From NCBI RefSeq assembly GCF_050262165.1, contig NZ_CP189844.1: a stretch of 64,000 bases of DNA; one strand, written 5' to 3'. The notes below the pieces were generated by a model. It was not told the origin of the DNA, did not search any database, and saw only the letters and a program-made list of their open reading frames with translations. Position 1 is the first letter of the stretch, and each line of letters begins with the position of its first letter. The DNA comes from Parvimonas sp015257355. Its GTDB lineage: Bacteria; Bacillota; Clostridia; Tissierellales; Peptoniphilaceae. Below, in pieces: positions 41,283 through 51,276 of this stretch. Made by a program: the position numbers and the translations under genes.

Positions 41283-43256
41283 ATGGAGTTTGTTTTAAAT
41301 TCAAAATTTAAACCTACGGGAGATCAACCCGAGGCTATTGAAAAAATTGCGGATTCAATTAAAAAAGGAAATAAAGAGATAATTTTAAAAGGAGTTACAG
41401 GAAGCGGAAAAACTTTTACAATGGCAAATATAATTGAAAAAGTACAAAAACCAACACTTGTAATTGCACATAATAAAACTTTGGCTTATCAGCTTGCGAG
41501 TGAATTTAAAGAGTTTTTTCCGAACAATGCTGTTGAGTTTTTTGTGTCCTATTATGATTACTATCAACCAGAAGCTTATGTTCCACAATCCGATACATAT
41601 ATCGAAAAAGACAGCTCTATCAATGATGAGATAGATAAACTTAGACACTCCGCTACAATGTCATTATTTGAAAGAAGAGATGTAATTATTGTGGCATCTG
41701 TTTCTTGTATTTATGGTTTAGGAGATCCAATTGACTATGAAAATTTAGTAGTTTCATTAAGACCGGGAATGATAAAAGATAGAGATGAAGTAATAAGAAA
41801 ACTTGTTGATATACAATATGTGAGAAATGATATTAACTTTATTCGTGGTACTTTTCGTGTAAGAGGAGATAGTTTAGAGATATTTCCAGTTTCTTCTTCC
41901 GAAAATAGTATTAGAGTAGAGTTTTTTGGGGATGAAATAGATAAAATTTCAGAAATTGATGCTCTAACAGGTAATGTCATAGGAACTCGTGAGCATGTTG
42001 CTATTTATCCGGCATCTCACTTTGCTACAAGTTCTGAAAAAATTGAAAGAGCTATAGGAACAATTTCACAAGAATTAGAAGAAAGACTTGAAGTTTTAAA
42101 TAAAGAAAATAAATTAGTTGAGGCACAAAGACTTGAACAAAGAACAAAATATGATTTAGAAATGTTACAAGAAATTGGTTTTTGTAGTGGTATAGAAAAC
42201 TACTCTGCCCATTTAAGTGGTAGAGAAAGAGGCTCTAGACCTTATACTTTGATTGATTATTTTCCTGATGATTTTTTAATTATTGTTGATGAAAGTCATG
42301 TTACTATTCCTCAAATAGGTGCGATGTATGAAGGAGATAGAAGTAGAAAACAAAATCTTGTAGATTACGGTTTTAGATTACCATCAGCTTTAGATAACAG
42401 ACCTTTAAAGTTCGCAGAATTTGAAAATATGGTTAATCAAATTTTATATGTTTCTGCAACGCCCGGTAAGTACGAAAAGAGCCATAATTTAGAAGAAGTT
42501 GAACAAATAATAAGACCAACTGGTCTTTTAGATCCATTAATTGAAGTTAGAAAAACCGAAGGACAAATTGATGATATAATTGGAGAAGTAAATTCAGTTA
42601 TTAAAAAAGGAGAACGTGTTTTAATTACAACTTTGACTAAAAAAATGGCTGAAAACTTAACGGATTATTTAAAAAATGTTGGAATTAAAACCACTTATTT
42701 GCATAGTGATATTGACACAATTGAACGTATGGAAATAATTAGAGATTTGCGTATTGGTAAATATGATGTACTTGTAGGAATAAATCTTCTTAGAGAAGGT
42801 CTTGATTTGCCAGAGGTAAGTATGGTTATTATTATGGATGCAGATAAGGAAGGATTTTTGCGTTCTGAAACATCAATGATTCAAACTATTGGACGTGCTG
42901 CGAGAAATGTAAATGGTAGAGTTATTATGTATGCAGATAGAATTACAAAGTCAATGGATGTTGCGATTAAAGAAACAAATAGAAGACGTGAAATTCAAAA
43001 TAAATACAATATAGAGCACAATATTACACCTAAGAGTGTTAAGAAAGATATTAGAGAGATTATTCAAGCGACTAAAGTTGCAGAGGATGCTGTTGAATAT
43101 AAGAATGAAGATGTTGAAATTACAGATTATGAAAGTTTCATTGAAGATTTGAAAAATGAGATGTTATCTGCAGCCGACTCTTTAGACTTCGAAAGAGCAG
43201 CATCAATTAGAGATGAAATAAAGAAATTAAAGGAAATGTGGGGATTAGATGTCTAA
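41283..43256 (+). CDS. uvrB: Excinuclease ABC subunit B
   Basis: A 657-residue helicase-like damage verifier of nucleotide excision repair. GVTGSGKTFTMAN (about 39-51) is Walker A, the beta-hairpin region includes YYDYYQPEAYVP, DESH is the Walker B box, and the C-terminal UVR domain (FIEDLKNEMLSAADSLDFERA) binds UvrC. The length is standard. It overlaps uvrA by 8 bases. Confidence 0.96.
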   Translation: MEFVLNSKFKPTGDQPEAIEKIADSIKKGNKEIILKGVTGSGKTFTMANIIEKVQKPTLVIAHNKTLAYQLASEFKEFFPNNAVEFFVSYYDYYQPEAYVPQSDTYIEKDSSINDEIDKLRHSATMSLFERRDVIIVASVSCIYGLGDPIDYENLVVSLRPGMIKDRDEVIRKLVDIQYVRNDINFIRGTFRVRGDSLEIFPVSSSENSIRVEFFGDEIDKISEIDALTGNVIGTREHVAIYPASHFATSSEKIERAIGTISQELEERLEVLNKENKLVEAQRLEQRTKYDLEMLQEIGFCSGIENYSAHLSGRERGSRPYTLIDYFPDDFLIIVDESHVTIPQIGAMYEGDRSRKQNLVDYGFRLPSALDNRPLKFAEFENMVNQILYVSATPGKYEKSHNLEEVEQIIRPTGLLDPLIEVRKTEGQIDDIIGEVNSVIKKGERVLITTLTKKMAENLTDYLKNVGIKTTYLHSDIDTIERMEIIRDLRIGKYDVLVGINLLREGLDLPEVSMVIIMDADKEGFLRSETSMIQTIGRAARNVNGRVIMYADRITKSMDVAIKETNRRREIQNKYNIEHNITPKSVKKDIREIIQATKVAEDAVEYKNEDVEITDYESFIEDLKNEMLSAADSLDFERAASIRDEIKKLKEMWGLDV

Positions 43257-46077
43257 AAATACAATTAGAATTAAAGGAGCAAAAGTAAATAATTTAAAGA
43301 ATATAGATTTAGAGATTCCTAGAGATAAAATGGTTGTTTTTACAGGACTTAGTGGAAGTGGAAAATCTTCTTTGGCTTTTGATACTATTTATGCTGAAGG
43401 GCAAAGAAGATATGTTGAAAGTTTATCAAGTTATGCAAGACAATTTTTAGGGCAAATGGATAAACCAGATGTTGAATATATTGATGGACTTAGTCCGTCT
43501 ATCTCAATTGATCAAAAGACAACAAATAGAAATCCGAGATCTACTGTTGGTACTGTAACAGAGATTTATGACTATTTAAGATTACTTTTTGCAAAGATTG
43601 GTATTCCAAGATGTCCTGAATGTGGAACTGAAATAAAAAGTCAAAGTATTGACCAAATGGTTGATAGAGTTATGAAGTTAGAAGAGCGAAGTAAAATTTT
43701 CGTGTTAGCTCCTGTAATTCGTGGGAAAAAGGGCGAACATAAAAAACTTCTAGAAAATATAAAAATTCAAGGCTTTGTTCGTGCTATTATTGACGATAAG
43801 GAATATGAACTTACAGAAGAAATTGAACTTGATAAGAATAAAAAACATAATATTGATATTGTTGTAGATAGACTTGTAGTAAAGGAAGGAATTGAATCAA
43901 GACTTACAGAAAGTTTAGAAACAGCTTTTAAATTTAGTGAAAGTATTGTTAAAGTTAAAGTAGTTGATGGAGAGGAAATTATGTTCTCTGAAAAAATGTC
44001 CTGTCCAAATGGACATATTTCTTTTGATGAAATAGAGCCTAGAACTTTTTCTTTTAACAGTCCATTTGGTATGTGTCATGATTGTAATGGACTTGGAAGT
44101 CATAAAATTATAGATCCTGATTTAGTAATTCCTGATAGAACAAAATCACTTTTAGAAGGTGCTATTGAATGTTACAATATGACTACTGGAGAAGATGGAT
44201 ACTATTATAAAATATTCCATGAAATAATAAAGTATAATGGTTTTGATGAAAATACTCCTTTTAAAGATTTGAGTAAAGAAACTATAGATGAACTATTTTA
44301 TGGAACAGGTTCAAGAGAAGTAAAGTTCAAGTTTGAGAGTAAATTTACAAATGAGAATAAAACATTTAATAAACCTTTTGAGGGGATTATTAAGAATTTG
44401 GAAAGAAGATATGCAACTTCTCCAATGTCTTCTATGAGAGAAAAAATAGAAACAGTTATGTCTGAAATGGAATGTGAAACTTGTAAGGGAAAAAGACTTA
44501 ATGAAAAAGCTCTTTCTGTTTTTATAAGAGATAAGAATATTTCAGATGTTACTGCAATGTCAGTTCAAAAATTAAATGAATGGTTTAATAATTTAGAATT
44601 AACAGAAACTGAAAGTATAATTGGAGAAAGAATTTTAAAGGAAATTCGAGAAAGACTTAAATTTTTAAAAGATGTTGGTCTTGAATATTTAACCTTAGCA
44701 AGAAGTGCTGGAACTCTTTCTGGTGGAGAAAGCCAAAGAATTAGACTTGCTACTCAAATAGGATCAGGTTTAGTTGGGGTTGTTTATGTATTAGATGAGC
44801 CAAGTATCGGTTTACATCAAAGAGATAATGAAAAACTTTTAAATGCTTTAAGAAATTTAACAAACCTTGGAAATACTTTAATTGTAGTTGAACATGATGA
44901 AGATACTATTCGTTGTGCAGATTATATTGTAGATATTGGTCCAAGAGCTGGTATTCATGGTGGGGAAGTTGTTGCTCAAGGAACTCTTAAAGATATTATG
45001 AAGAGTAAAAAGTCCATTACTGGAGCTTATCTTTCAGGTAAAAGTAAAATAGAAGTTCCAAAAGAAAGAAGAAAATACACAGATACAATTAAAGTGTTTG
45101 GAGCAAAGGAAAATAATCTTAAAAACATTGACGTTGAATTTCCTATAGGTGTATTTACTTGTGTAACAGGTGTTTCAGGAAGTGGTAAAAGTAGCTTGGT
45201 AAATTCTATTTTAAACAAAGAATTATCAAATAAATTAAATAGAAGTAAACAAAAAACAGGAAAGTTTGATAGAATAGAGGGTTATGAAAAACTTGATAAA
45301 GTTATTGAAATTGACCAAAGCCCAATAGGAAGAACTCCTCGTTCAAATCCTGCTACTTATACTAAAGTTTTTGATAATATTAGAGATGTTTTTGCAATGA
45401 CCACAAAGGCAAAAATGAAAGGATATAGCAAAGGCAGATTTAGTTTTAATGTTCATGGTGGTCGTTGTGAAGCCTGTAAAGGAGATGGAACTATTAAGGT
45501 TGAAATGCACTTTTTACCTGATGTATATGTTCCTTGCGAAGTTTGTGGTGGAAAAAGATATAATAGAGAAACTTTAGAAGTAACATACAATGGAAAAAAT
45601 ATCTCTGAAGTGTTGGAAATGACAGTTGAAGACGGACTTGAATTTTTTGAAAATCACCCTTCAATAAAAAGAAAATTACAAACACTTTATGATGTAGGAT
45701 TGGATTATATAAAGATTGGACAAAGTTCGACAGAACTTTCAGGTGGAGAGGCTCAAAGGGTTAAACTTGCATCTGAACTTGCAAAACGTGGTACTGGTCA
45801 AACTGTTTATATTTTAGACGAACCAACAACTGGACTACACATTGATGATATAAAAAAATTAATTGAAGTTTTAAATACATTAGTTGAACAAGGAAATACT
45901 GTTATTGTTATTGAACATAATTTAGATATGATAAAAATTGCAGATCATATTATTGATTTAGGAGTTGAAGGTGGCGATGGTGGTGGAACTATTGTCGTTA
46001 CTGGAACACCAGAGGAAGTTGCTAAGTGCGAAAAATCATATACTGGACAATTTTTAAAGAGAATATTAGGAGAATAA
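43249..46077 (+). CDS. uvrA: Excinuclease ABC subunit A
   Basis: A 942-residue damage-recognition ATPase with two ABC modules. Walker A copies are GLSGSGKSSLAF (about 32-43) and GVSGSGKSSLVN (about 640-651), and signatures are LSGGESQRIRLA and LSGGEAQRVKLA. Zinc sites are CPECG/CETCKGKR in the first half and CEACKGDG...CEVCGGKR in the second. The stop is one base before the DJ-1 gene start. Confidence 0.96.
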   Translation: MSKNTIRIKGAKVNNLKNIDLEIPRDKMVVFTGLSGSGKSSLAFDTIYAEGQRRYVESLSSYARQFLGQMDKPDVEYIDGLSPSISIDQKTTNRNPRSTVGTVTEIYDYLRLLFAKIGIPRCPECGTEIKSQSIDQMVDRVMKLEERSKIFVLAPVIRGKKGEHKKLLENIKIQGFVRAIIDDKEYELTEEIELDKNKKHNIDIVVDRLVVKEGIESRLTESLETAFKFSESIVKVKVVDGEEIMFSEKMSCPNGHISFDEIEPRTFSFNSPFGMCHDCNGLGSHKIIDPDLVIPDRTKSLLEGAIECYNMTTGEDGYYYKIFHEIIKYNGFDENTPFKDLSKETIDELFYGTGSREVKFKFESKFTNENKTFNKPFEGIIKNLERRYATSPMSSMREKIETVMSEMECETCKGKRLNEKALSVFIRDKNISDVTAMSVQKLNEWFNNLELTETESIIGERILKEIRERLKFLKDVGLEYLTLARSAGTLSGGESQRIRLATQIGSGLVGVVYVLDEPSIGLHQRDNEKLLNALRNLTNLGNTLIVVEHDEDTIRCADYIVDIGPRAGIHGGEVVAQGTLKDIMKSKKSITGAYLSGKSKIEVPKERRKYTDTIKVFGAKENNLKNIDVEFPIGVFTCVTGVSGSGKSSLVNSILNKELSNKLNRSKQKTGKFDRIEGYEKLDKVIEIDQSPIGRTPRSNPATYTKVFDNIRDVFAMTTKAKMKGYSKGRFSFNVHGGRCEACKGDGTIKVEMHFLPDVYVPCEVCGGKRYNRETLEVTYNGKNISEVLEMTVEDGLEFFENHPSIKRKLQTLYDVGLDYIKIGQSSTELSGGEAQRVKLASELAKRGTGQTVYILDEPTTGLHIDDIKKLIEVLNTLVEQGNTVIVIEHNLDMIKIADHIIDLGVEGGDGGGTIVVTGTPEEVAKCEKSYTGQFLKRILGE

Positions 46078-46078
46078 A

Positions 46079-46669
46079 ATGGATAGATATATTTTAATTT
46101 TAACAGATACTTTTGAAGAAGTTGAAGCACTTACTCAAGTTGACTATTTAAGAAGAGCTGATATTAAAGTAGATATGATTTCAATTACAGGAAAACTTCA
46201 AGTTACAAGTAATAGAGGAATAACTGTTCTAGCAGATGATTTGATAGAAAATATAAGTCTAAAAGAGTATGCTGGGATAATTATTCCTGGCGGACTTCCT
46301 GCTGCTTTTGATATTAGAGATGATAAGAGAGTTTTAGATATAATTAAGAAATTTGATGAAGACCATAAATTAATTGCTGCGATTTGTGCAGGACCTTCTG
46401 TAATTGCAAAGGCAGGTGTTTTATCTGGAAGAAATGCAGTAATTTATCCAGGAATGGAAGAAGAATTATTAGATGCAAATATAAAAGAAGATGCAATTTG
46501 CATTGATGATAATATAATTACTGCCAGAGGGGCAGGACTTGCAGGTGAGCTTGCTTATACGCTTATTCGTACAATTAAAGGTAAAGTACAAGAAAAACAA
46601 GTTCGTTTTATGTCTGTTGATAATTTATTAAGAGATTTTATTCTAAAGGAAGAAAATAATGGAAAATAA
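46079..46669 (+). CDS. DJ-1/PfpI family protein (YajL-like)
   Basis: A 196-residue Rossmann-like protein. The nucleophile cysteine lies in IAAICAGPSVIA (about 99-110) and the partner acidic residue in TDTFEEVEA at the N-terminus. Members are deglycase/chaperone-like; YajL has been linked to protein and oxidative protection. It overlaps rlmN by 11 bases, so it is part of the uvrBA operon. Confidence 0.85.
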   Translation: MDRYILILTDTFEEVEALTQVDYLRRADIKVDMISITGKLQVTSNRGITVLADDLIENISLKEYAGIIIPGGLPAAFDIRDDKRVLDIIKKFDEDHKLIAAICAGPSVIAKAGVLSGRNAVIYPGMEEELLDANIKEDAICIDDNIITARGAGLAGELAYTLIRTIKGKVQEKQVRFMSVDNLLRDFILKEENNGK

Positions 46670-47705
46670 AAAAATAGAATTCAATTCTTTGAAACTTGAA
46701 GAATTAGAAGATATATTTTTAAGCTTGGGAGAGAAAAAGTTTAGGGCAGAACAATTTTTTAGATTTATGCATCAAAAGAAAAACTATGATATAGAAAATT
46801 GTAAACAATTACCTAAGGTTTTAATTGAAAAGCTTAAAGATATTGGCTTTATAAATGCTTCAACAATTTATACAAAGTATGAATCAAAGATAGATAATAC
46901 GAAAAAATATTTAATAAAATTATACGACAATAGAATAATTGAAACTGTATTTATGGATTATGGTAGTTATTGTACAGTTTGTATTTCAAGCCAAGTAGGA
47001 TGTAGAATGGGTTGTACTTTTTGTGCTTCTACAAAAGAAAATTTTAAAAGAAATTTAACTTCTGCTGAAATGCTAAATCAAATTTATCTGATAGAAAATG
47101 ATTTGAATTTAACTATAAATAATATTGTTATTATGGGAATAGGCGAGCCACTTGACAATTATAAAAATGTTATAGGATTTTTAAAACTTATAAATTCTGA
47201 AAAAGGTAAGAATTTAAGTCTTAGAAATATTACTATTTCAACTTGTGGAATTGTCCATAATATATATAAATTAGCTGATGAAAAATTACCAGTAACACTT
47301 ACAATTTCTCTTCATAATCCATTCCAAAAGGAAAGAAGGGAGATTATGCCAATTTCAGATAGTTTTTCAATTGATGAAATATTAAAAGCATGTAAATATT
47401 ACTTTGATAAGACATCGAGAAGAGTTAGTTTTGAATATACTATAATAAAAGGACAAAATGATTCAAGAGAACATGCATTAGAATTGAAAAATATTCTAAA
47501 AGGCTTAAACTGCCATATAAATATTATTCCTTTAAATTCAATTAAAGAGTTTGATGGAGTTGCTCCAAGTACAAAGTACATTTATCAATTTAAATCTATT
47601 CTGGAAAATTTCGGAATTAATGCTACGATAAGAAAGAAACAAGGTGATGATATTAATGGAGCTTGTGGACAACTTAGACAGGGTGTATTAGAACAAGAAA
47701 ATTAA
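46659..47705 (+). CDS. rlmN: Dual-specificity RNA methyltransferase RlmN
   Basis: A 348-residue radical SAM enzyme that methylates A2503 of 23S rRNA and A37 of some tRNAs. The cluster motif is CRMGCTFCAS (about 113-122), and the methyl-carrying Cys is in GACGQLRQ near residue 337. An N-terminal HhH-like domain is present. It ends the operon. Confidence 0.94.
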   Translation: MENKKIEFNSLKLEELEDIFLSLGEKKFRAEQFFRFMHQKKNYDIENCKQLPKVLIEKLKDIGFINASTIYTKYESKIDNTKKYLIKLYDNRIIETVFMDYGSYCTVCISSQVGCRMGCTFCASTKENFKRNLTSAEMLNQIYLIENDLNLTINNIVIMGIGEPLDNYKNVIGFLKLINSEKGKNLSLRNITISTCGIVHNIYKLADEKLPVTLTISLHNPFQKERREIMPISDSFSIDEILKACKYYFDKTSRRVSFEYTIIKGQNDSREHALELKNILKGLNCHINIIPLNSIKEFDGVAPSTKYIYQFKSILENFGINATIRKKQGDDINGACGQLRQGVLEQEN

Positions 47706-47728
47706 CTGACTGAAAGGTCAGTTTTTTT
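47705..47728 (+). terminator. Terminator of the uvrBA operon
   Basis: ACTGAC pairs with GTCAGT (47717-47722) followed by seven T. The following 47729-48012 is AT-rich without a credible gene. Confidence 0.8.
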
Positions 47729-48012
47729 ATGTCTAAAATAAATAGTTTTATTATAATATCAAAGTATGACTAAAATGTAATAGAAAGTTTGATATTTTTT
47801 ATTAATTTTTTTTATGCTTTTAAATTTTTATAATTGTAAATAACAACATTTACAAAATTAACGATTAATAAAACTTATAATAATATATTTTTTCCATAAA
47901 AAATATTTATAGAAAAACGCTTATAAATATTGAAAAATCACTAAACTCTAAAAATAACCATAATATTATTTATACTATCAAACTGAATTTTTAAAAATGA
48001 TTATTAATATGC

Positions 48013-48062
48013 TATAATGGGAAAACAATAAATAATCTTCATAGATTATGAAGATTATTTAT
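48013..48062 (+). promoter_or_regulatory. TATAAT box plus 16-bp hairpin/operator
   Basis: TATAAT (48013-48018) has no good -35 hexamer. Ten bases after it a perfect 16-bp inverted repeat, ATAAATAATCTTCATA (48028-48043) and its complement (48047-48062), with a 3-base loop, covers the likely start of transcription. It could be a regulator-binding site or a 5' RNA hairpin. There is no clean T-run. Confidence 0.6.
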
Positions 48063-48084
48063 ATTTCAAAAATTGGAGGTTAAC

Positions 48085-49212
48085 ATGAGTAATTTTTACG
48101 AAGAAGCATTAAAATTTGCTAATGAACATATTTTGCCTTATGCAAAAGAAATTGATGAAAAGATGGAGTTTCCGGTTGAATCTTTTAAGGAAATGGGAAA
48201 AGCTGGATATTTTAAATTAATGGTTCCAACAGAACTAGGTGGATTAGGAAAAGGAATGACAGAGCATTCTGAAGCTTGTAGAGCTTTTGCAAAAAGTAGT
48301 GCAACAGCAGGACTTTGCTATATGATGCATAATGTTTGTTTAAGCATTGTTTTAAAATATGGTAGCGAGGAATTAAAAAATAAAATAGTTAAAGATATAG
48401 TAGAAAATAATAAATTTTTAGGATTTGCTTATTCAGAATTTGGATCAGGAACAAACTTCTATTTTCCAGATATTAAAGCTGAATTTACAGATAAAGAAGT
48501 AATATTAAATGGTTCAAAGAGTATGGTTACTTCTGCTGGACAAGCATCATATTATTTATTACTATCTCCATCAGAATCTGGTGAAGGAATTGATAACTGG
48601 ATAGTTCCAATTGAAACTGCTGGTGTTGAATTTAAACAAAGCGAATGGAATGGTTTAGGTATGAGAGGAAATGTTTCATGTCCTATGGAATTAAAAGATG
48701 CTCATTTACCAAAATCATATAGAATTGGAGAAATCGGCGATGCTATGACTCATATTTTCGAAGTTGTTGCACCATTCTTCATTACTGGTTTAGCTTCAGT
48801 TTATACTGGTGTATGTGAAGCTGTTCTTCAAGAAGCTTTAAATCATGCTACAAACAGACAACATACTTTTGGACCAAAACTTGCAGAATATGAAACTATA
48901 CAAACTCATATTTCAAGAATTTATTCTCAAACAAATGCTGCAATATTAGGAACAAAAGAAGCTGCTAGAGCTGCTGATGCTGGTGAAAGTGATGCTATTT
49001 TAAAAATTATATCAGCTAGAATTTTCGCATCTGAAGCTGCAATAGAAGTTGCAAGATTAGGTATGAGAGTAGGCGGAGGAAAAGCTTATAATAAGATGGG
49101 AATAATGGAAAGATTATTAAGAGACTCTTATGCTGGACAAATAATGGCTCCAGGAGTTGATGTTCTAATTCTTTGGTTAGGAAGAGCTCTAATGGGATTA
49201 CCATTAATCTAA
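48085..49212 (+). CDS. Acyl-CoA dehydrogenase-fold flavoprotein without visible catalytic Glu
   Basis: A 375-residue ACAD-family protein: an N-terminal helical domain, a middle barrel with FAYSEFGSGTNFYFPDIKA (flavin-binding pattern), and C-terminal helices with NRQHTFGPKLAEYETIQ. The usual C-terminal catalytic site YEGT is replaced by MAPGVDV, and no Glu is seen at the alternative helix-G position. Relatives lacking this Glu include flavin monooxygenases of the DszC/SfnB group. The reaction is unknown. It heads a four-gene operon and has GGAGGT before the ATG at 48085. Confidence 0.78.
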   Translation: MSNFYEEALKFANEHILPYAKEIDEKMEFPVESFKEMGKAGYFKLMVPTELGGLGKGMTEHSEACRAFAKSSATAGLCYMMHNVCLSIVLKYGSEELKNKIVKDIVENNKFLGFAYSEFGSGTNFYFPDIKAEFTDKEVILNGSKSMVTSAGQASYYLLLSPSESGEGIDNWIVPIETAGVEFKQSEWNGLGMRGNVSCPMELKDAHLPKSYRIGEIGDAMTHIFEVVAPFFITGLASVYTGVCEAVLQEALNHATNRQHTFGPKLAEYETIQTHISRIYSQTNAAILGTKEAARAADAGESDAILKIISARIFASEAAIEVARLGMRVGGGKAYNKMGIMERLLRDSYAGQIMAPGVDVLILWLGRALMGLPLI

Positions 49213-49265
49213 TTTCTATTTAAATGGTTAAGCTTTCAGTTTAAAATTAAAAATAGGAGAAAAAT

Positions 49266-50087
49266 ATGGATAAATTAAAAGTTGGTGCAGTAGTATATGC
49301 GCCTAGAGTTACTGTAATCTGGGGAATAATAGCTGATTTCTTTAAAGAAGAAGGTTTTGAAATTGAACCAGTTTATTATAAAGACTATAGATCTCAAGTA
49401 GATGGTCTTATGAAAGGTGAAATTGATGTAGCTTGGAATTCACCACTTGCTTGGTTAGATGCTTATTTAAGAACAAATGGAAAATCTTTAAATGGATCTA
49501 TGAGAGATACTGATAATGACCGTTCAACTTATTTGGTTGTAAAAAAATCTTCAAATATAAAATCAATTGAAGATTTAAAAGGAAAAACAATTGGTTTTGG
49601 AGCTATAGATTCTCCTCAAGCTAGACTTATCCCAATATATAATTTACATCAACATGGACTTGAATTTGGAAAAGACTATGTTGAAAAAAGATTTGATATA
49701 GGTATTGGTCTACACGGAGATCATGTTGGTGGAGAATTGGATTCTGCAAAAGCAATGATTAATGGCGAAGTTGACGCAACTTGGATGTTAGATTTAAATT
49801 ATGAAGCATGGATACTTGATGGAACTCTTGATGAAAATCAAGTTGAGATAGTTTATAAAACTCCAAATTTTGATCATTGTATATTTTCAGGAAGACCAGA
49901 TCTTGAAGTTGAAAGATTTGAATTATTTGGTAAAATACTACACAAAATGGATTACAATAATCCTGACCACAAAGAAATGATGGATATGGAAGGTCTAAAA
50001 AAATGGGTTGTTGGTAGAACATCAGGATTTGAACAAATAAAAAATGCCAATGAATATATTAATTTTTTAGAAACTTTTTATAAGTAG
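49266..50087 (+). CDS. PhnD-like periplasmic-binding-fold protein lacking a signal peptide
   Basis: A 273-residue protein of the phosphate/phosphonate-binding (PhnD) family: LKVGAVVYAPRVT at the start, GEIDVAWNSPLAWLDAY, and SIEDLKGKTIGFGAIDSPQA in the hinge. It begins directly with the first strand, so it has no signal peptide or lipobox, and there is no permease or ATPase gene nearby. I infer a cytosolic role as a ligand carrier or an enzyme, as happened in the MqnA/MqnD binding-protein-fold enzymes. Confidence 0.75.
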   Translation: MDKLKVGAVVYAPRVTVIWGIIADFFKEEGFEIEPVYYKDYRSQVDGLMKGEIDVAWNSPLAWLDAYLRTNGKSLNGSMRDTDNDRSTYLVVKKSSNIKSIEDLKGKTIGFGAIDSPQARLIPIYNLHQHGLEFGKDYVEKRFDIGIGLHGDHVGGELDSAKAMINGEVDATWMLDLNYEAWILDGTLDENQVEIVYKTPNFDHCIFSGRPDLEVERFELFGKILHKMDYNNPDHKEMMDMEGLKKWVVGRTSGFEQIKNANEYINFLETFYK

Positions 50088-50094
50088 GTACGAA

Positions 50095-51276
50095 ATGAAA
50101 AAAACTTTTAAACCATTTTCAGCATCTCTAATCGGAAGTATGCCTAGAAGTAAAAAAATAATGGCTTTAAATAGAAGATTAAAAATGGATATGGATTATG
50201 AAAAAGAATATGAAGATTTAATCAAGACTGAAACTGAAAACTTAGTTAAGCTTCAAGAAAAGTATTCTATAGATTTAATAACTAATGGGGAATTGGCAAG
50301 AGATAATTATGTTTCTTTCGTTGCAGATAGAATTGATGGCGTTGTAATGATGAATATGGGAGATATGCTTGAGTATATAGAAGATAAACAAGCATTTGAA
50401 CAAATTTTGGAAACATTAGATGTTCCATCTGTTAGCATAAAAAATGCAATTTGTAATGGTGTTTTAAAATATAATAAGAGTTTAGTTTCTGACGAAATTA
50501 AATTTTTAAAGAAAATCACAAACTCACCAGTAAAAGCAACACTTCCAGGTCCTTATTTAATGACTAGATCTATGTGGCTTCCTTCTCTTAGTAAGAAATT
50601 CTATAATAACAAGGAAGAATTAGGCGAAGATGTAATTAAAATTTTAAAACAAGAAATAGATAATTTGGTAGAAGCTGGTGTGGATGTAATTCAATTTGAT
50701 GAACCTGTATTAACAGAAGTTGTTTTTTCAGAGGGGAAAACAAGATCTTTTATGTGTGCTGCTCTTTCTGAAAGAAAGGACCCAAGTGAAGAATTAAAAT
50801 TTGCTACTAATTTGATAAAAAGTGTTATGGATTACATTAAAGAAAAGGATGTATTAAGTTCACTTCATGTTTGTAGAGGAAATTGGAGTAAAGATGAAAG
50901 TATTCTTCTTAGTGGCCCATATACACCACTTGTTCCACTTTTTGAAGAGACTTCACCAGATATTTTAGCATTAGAATTTTCAACTCCTCGTGCAGGAGAG
51001 TTAGATTCTTTATTGTCTAGTGAAAAAATAAAAGAAAATTCGATTCTTGCTCTTGGAGTTATAAATCCAAGAACTGATATTATTGAGTCTTCTCAGTCAA
51101 TAATAGAAAAAGCAGAAGAAGCTTTAAAATTTATACCGAAAGAAAGAATTTGGTTAAATCCTGATTGTGGTTTTGCAACTTTTTCAAATAGACCAGTAAG
51201 TACATTTGAAATAATTGAAAAGAAATTAGAACAGTTAGAAATAGCTAAGAATGCTTTAAGGGAAAAATATGAGTAG
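50095..51276 (+). CDS. MetE-type (cobalamin-independent) methyltransferase domain protein
   Basis: A 393-residue stand-alone MetE C-terminal-type barrel. ATLPGPYLM, VIQFDEPVL and ALEFSTPRAGELD are the substrate-binding loops. SLHVCRGNW (His and Cys) and NPDCGFATF (Cys) match the zinc-thiol site. It lacks the N-terminal half of full MetE, so it should use a donor other than triglutamyl-folate, or act on another thiol. It starts 7 bases after the binding-protein gene and overlaps the OsmC-like gene. Confidence 0.8.
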   Translation: MKKTFKPFSASLIGSMPRSKKIMALNRRLKMDMDYEKEYEDLIKTETENLVKLQEKYSIDLITNGELARDNYVSFVADRIDGVVMMNMGDMLEYIEDKQAFEQILETLDVPSVSIKNAICNGVLKYNKSLVSDEIKFLKKITNSPVKATLPGPYLMTRSMWLPSLSKKFYNNKEELGEDVIKILKQEIDNLVEAGVDVIQFDEPVLTEVVFSEGKTRSFMCAALSERKDPSEELKFATNLIKSVMDYIKEKDVLSSLHVCRGNWSKDESILLSGPYTPLVPLFEETSPDILALEFSTPRAGELDSLLSSEKIKENSILALGVINPRTDIIESSQSIIEKAEEALKFIPKERIWLNPDCGFATFSNRPVSTFEIIEKKLEQLEIAKNALREKYE

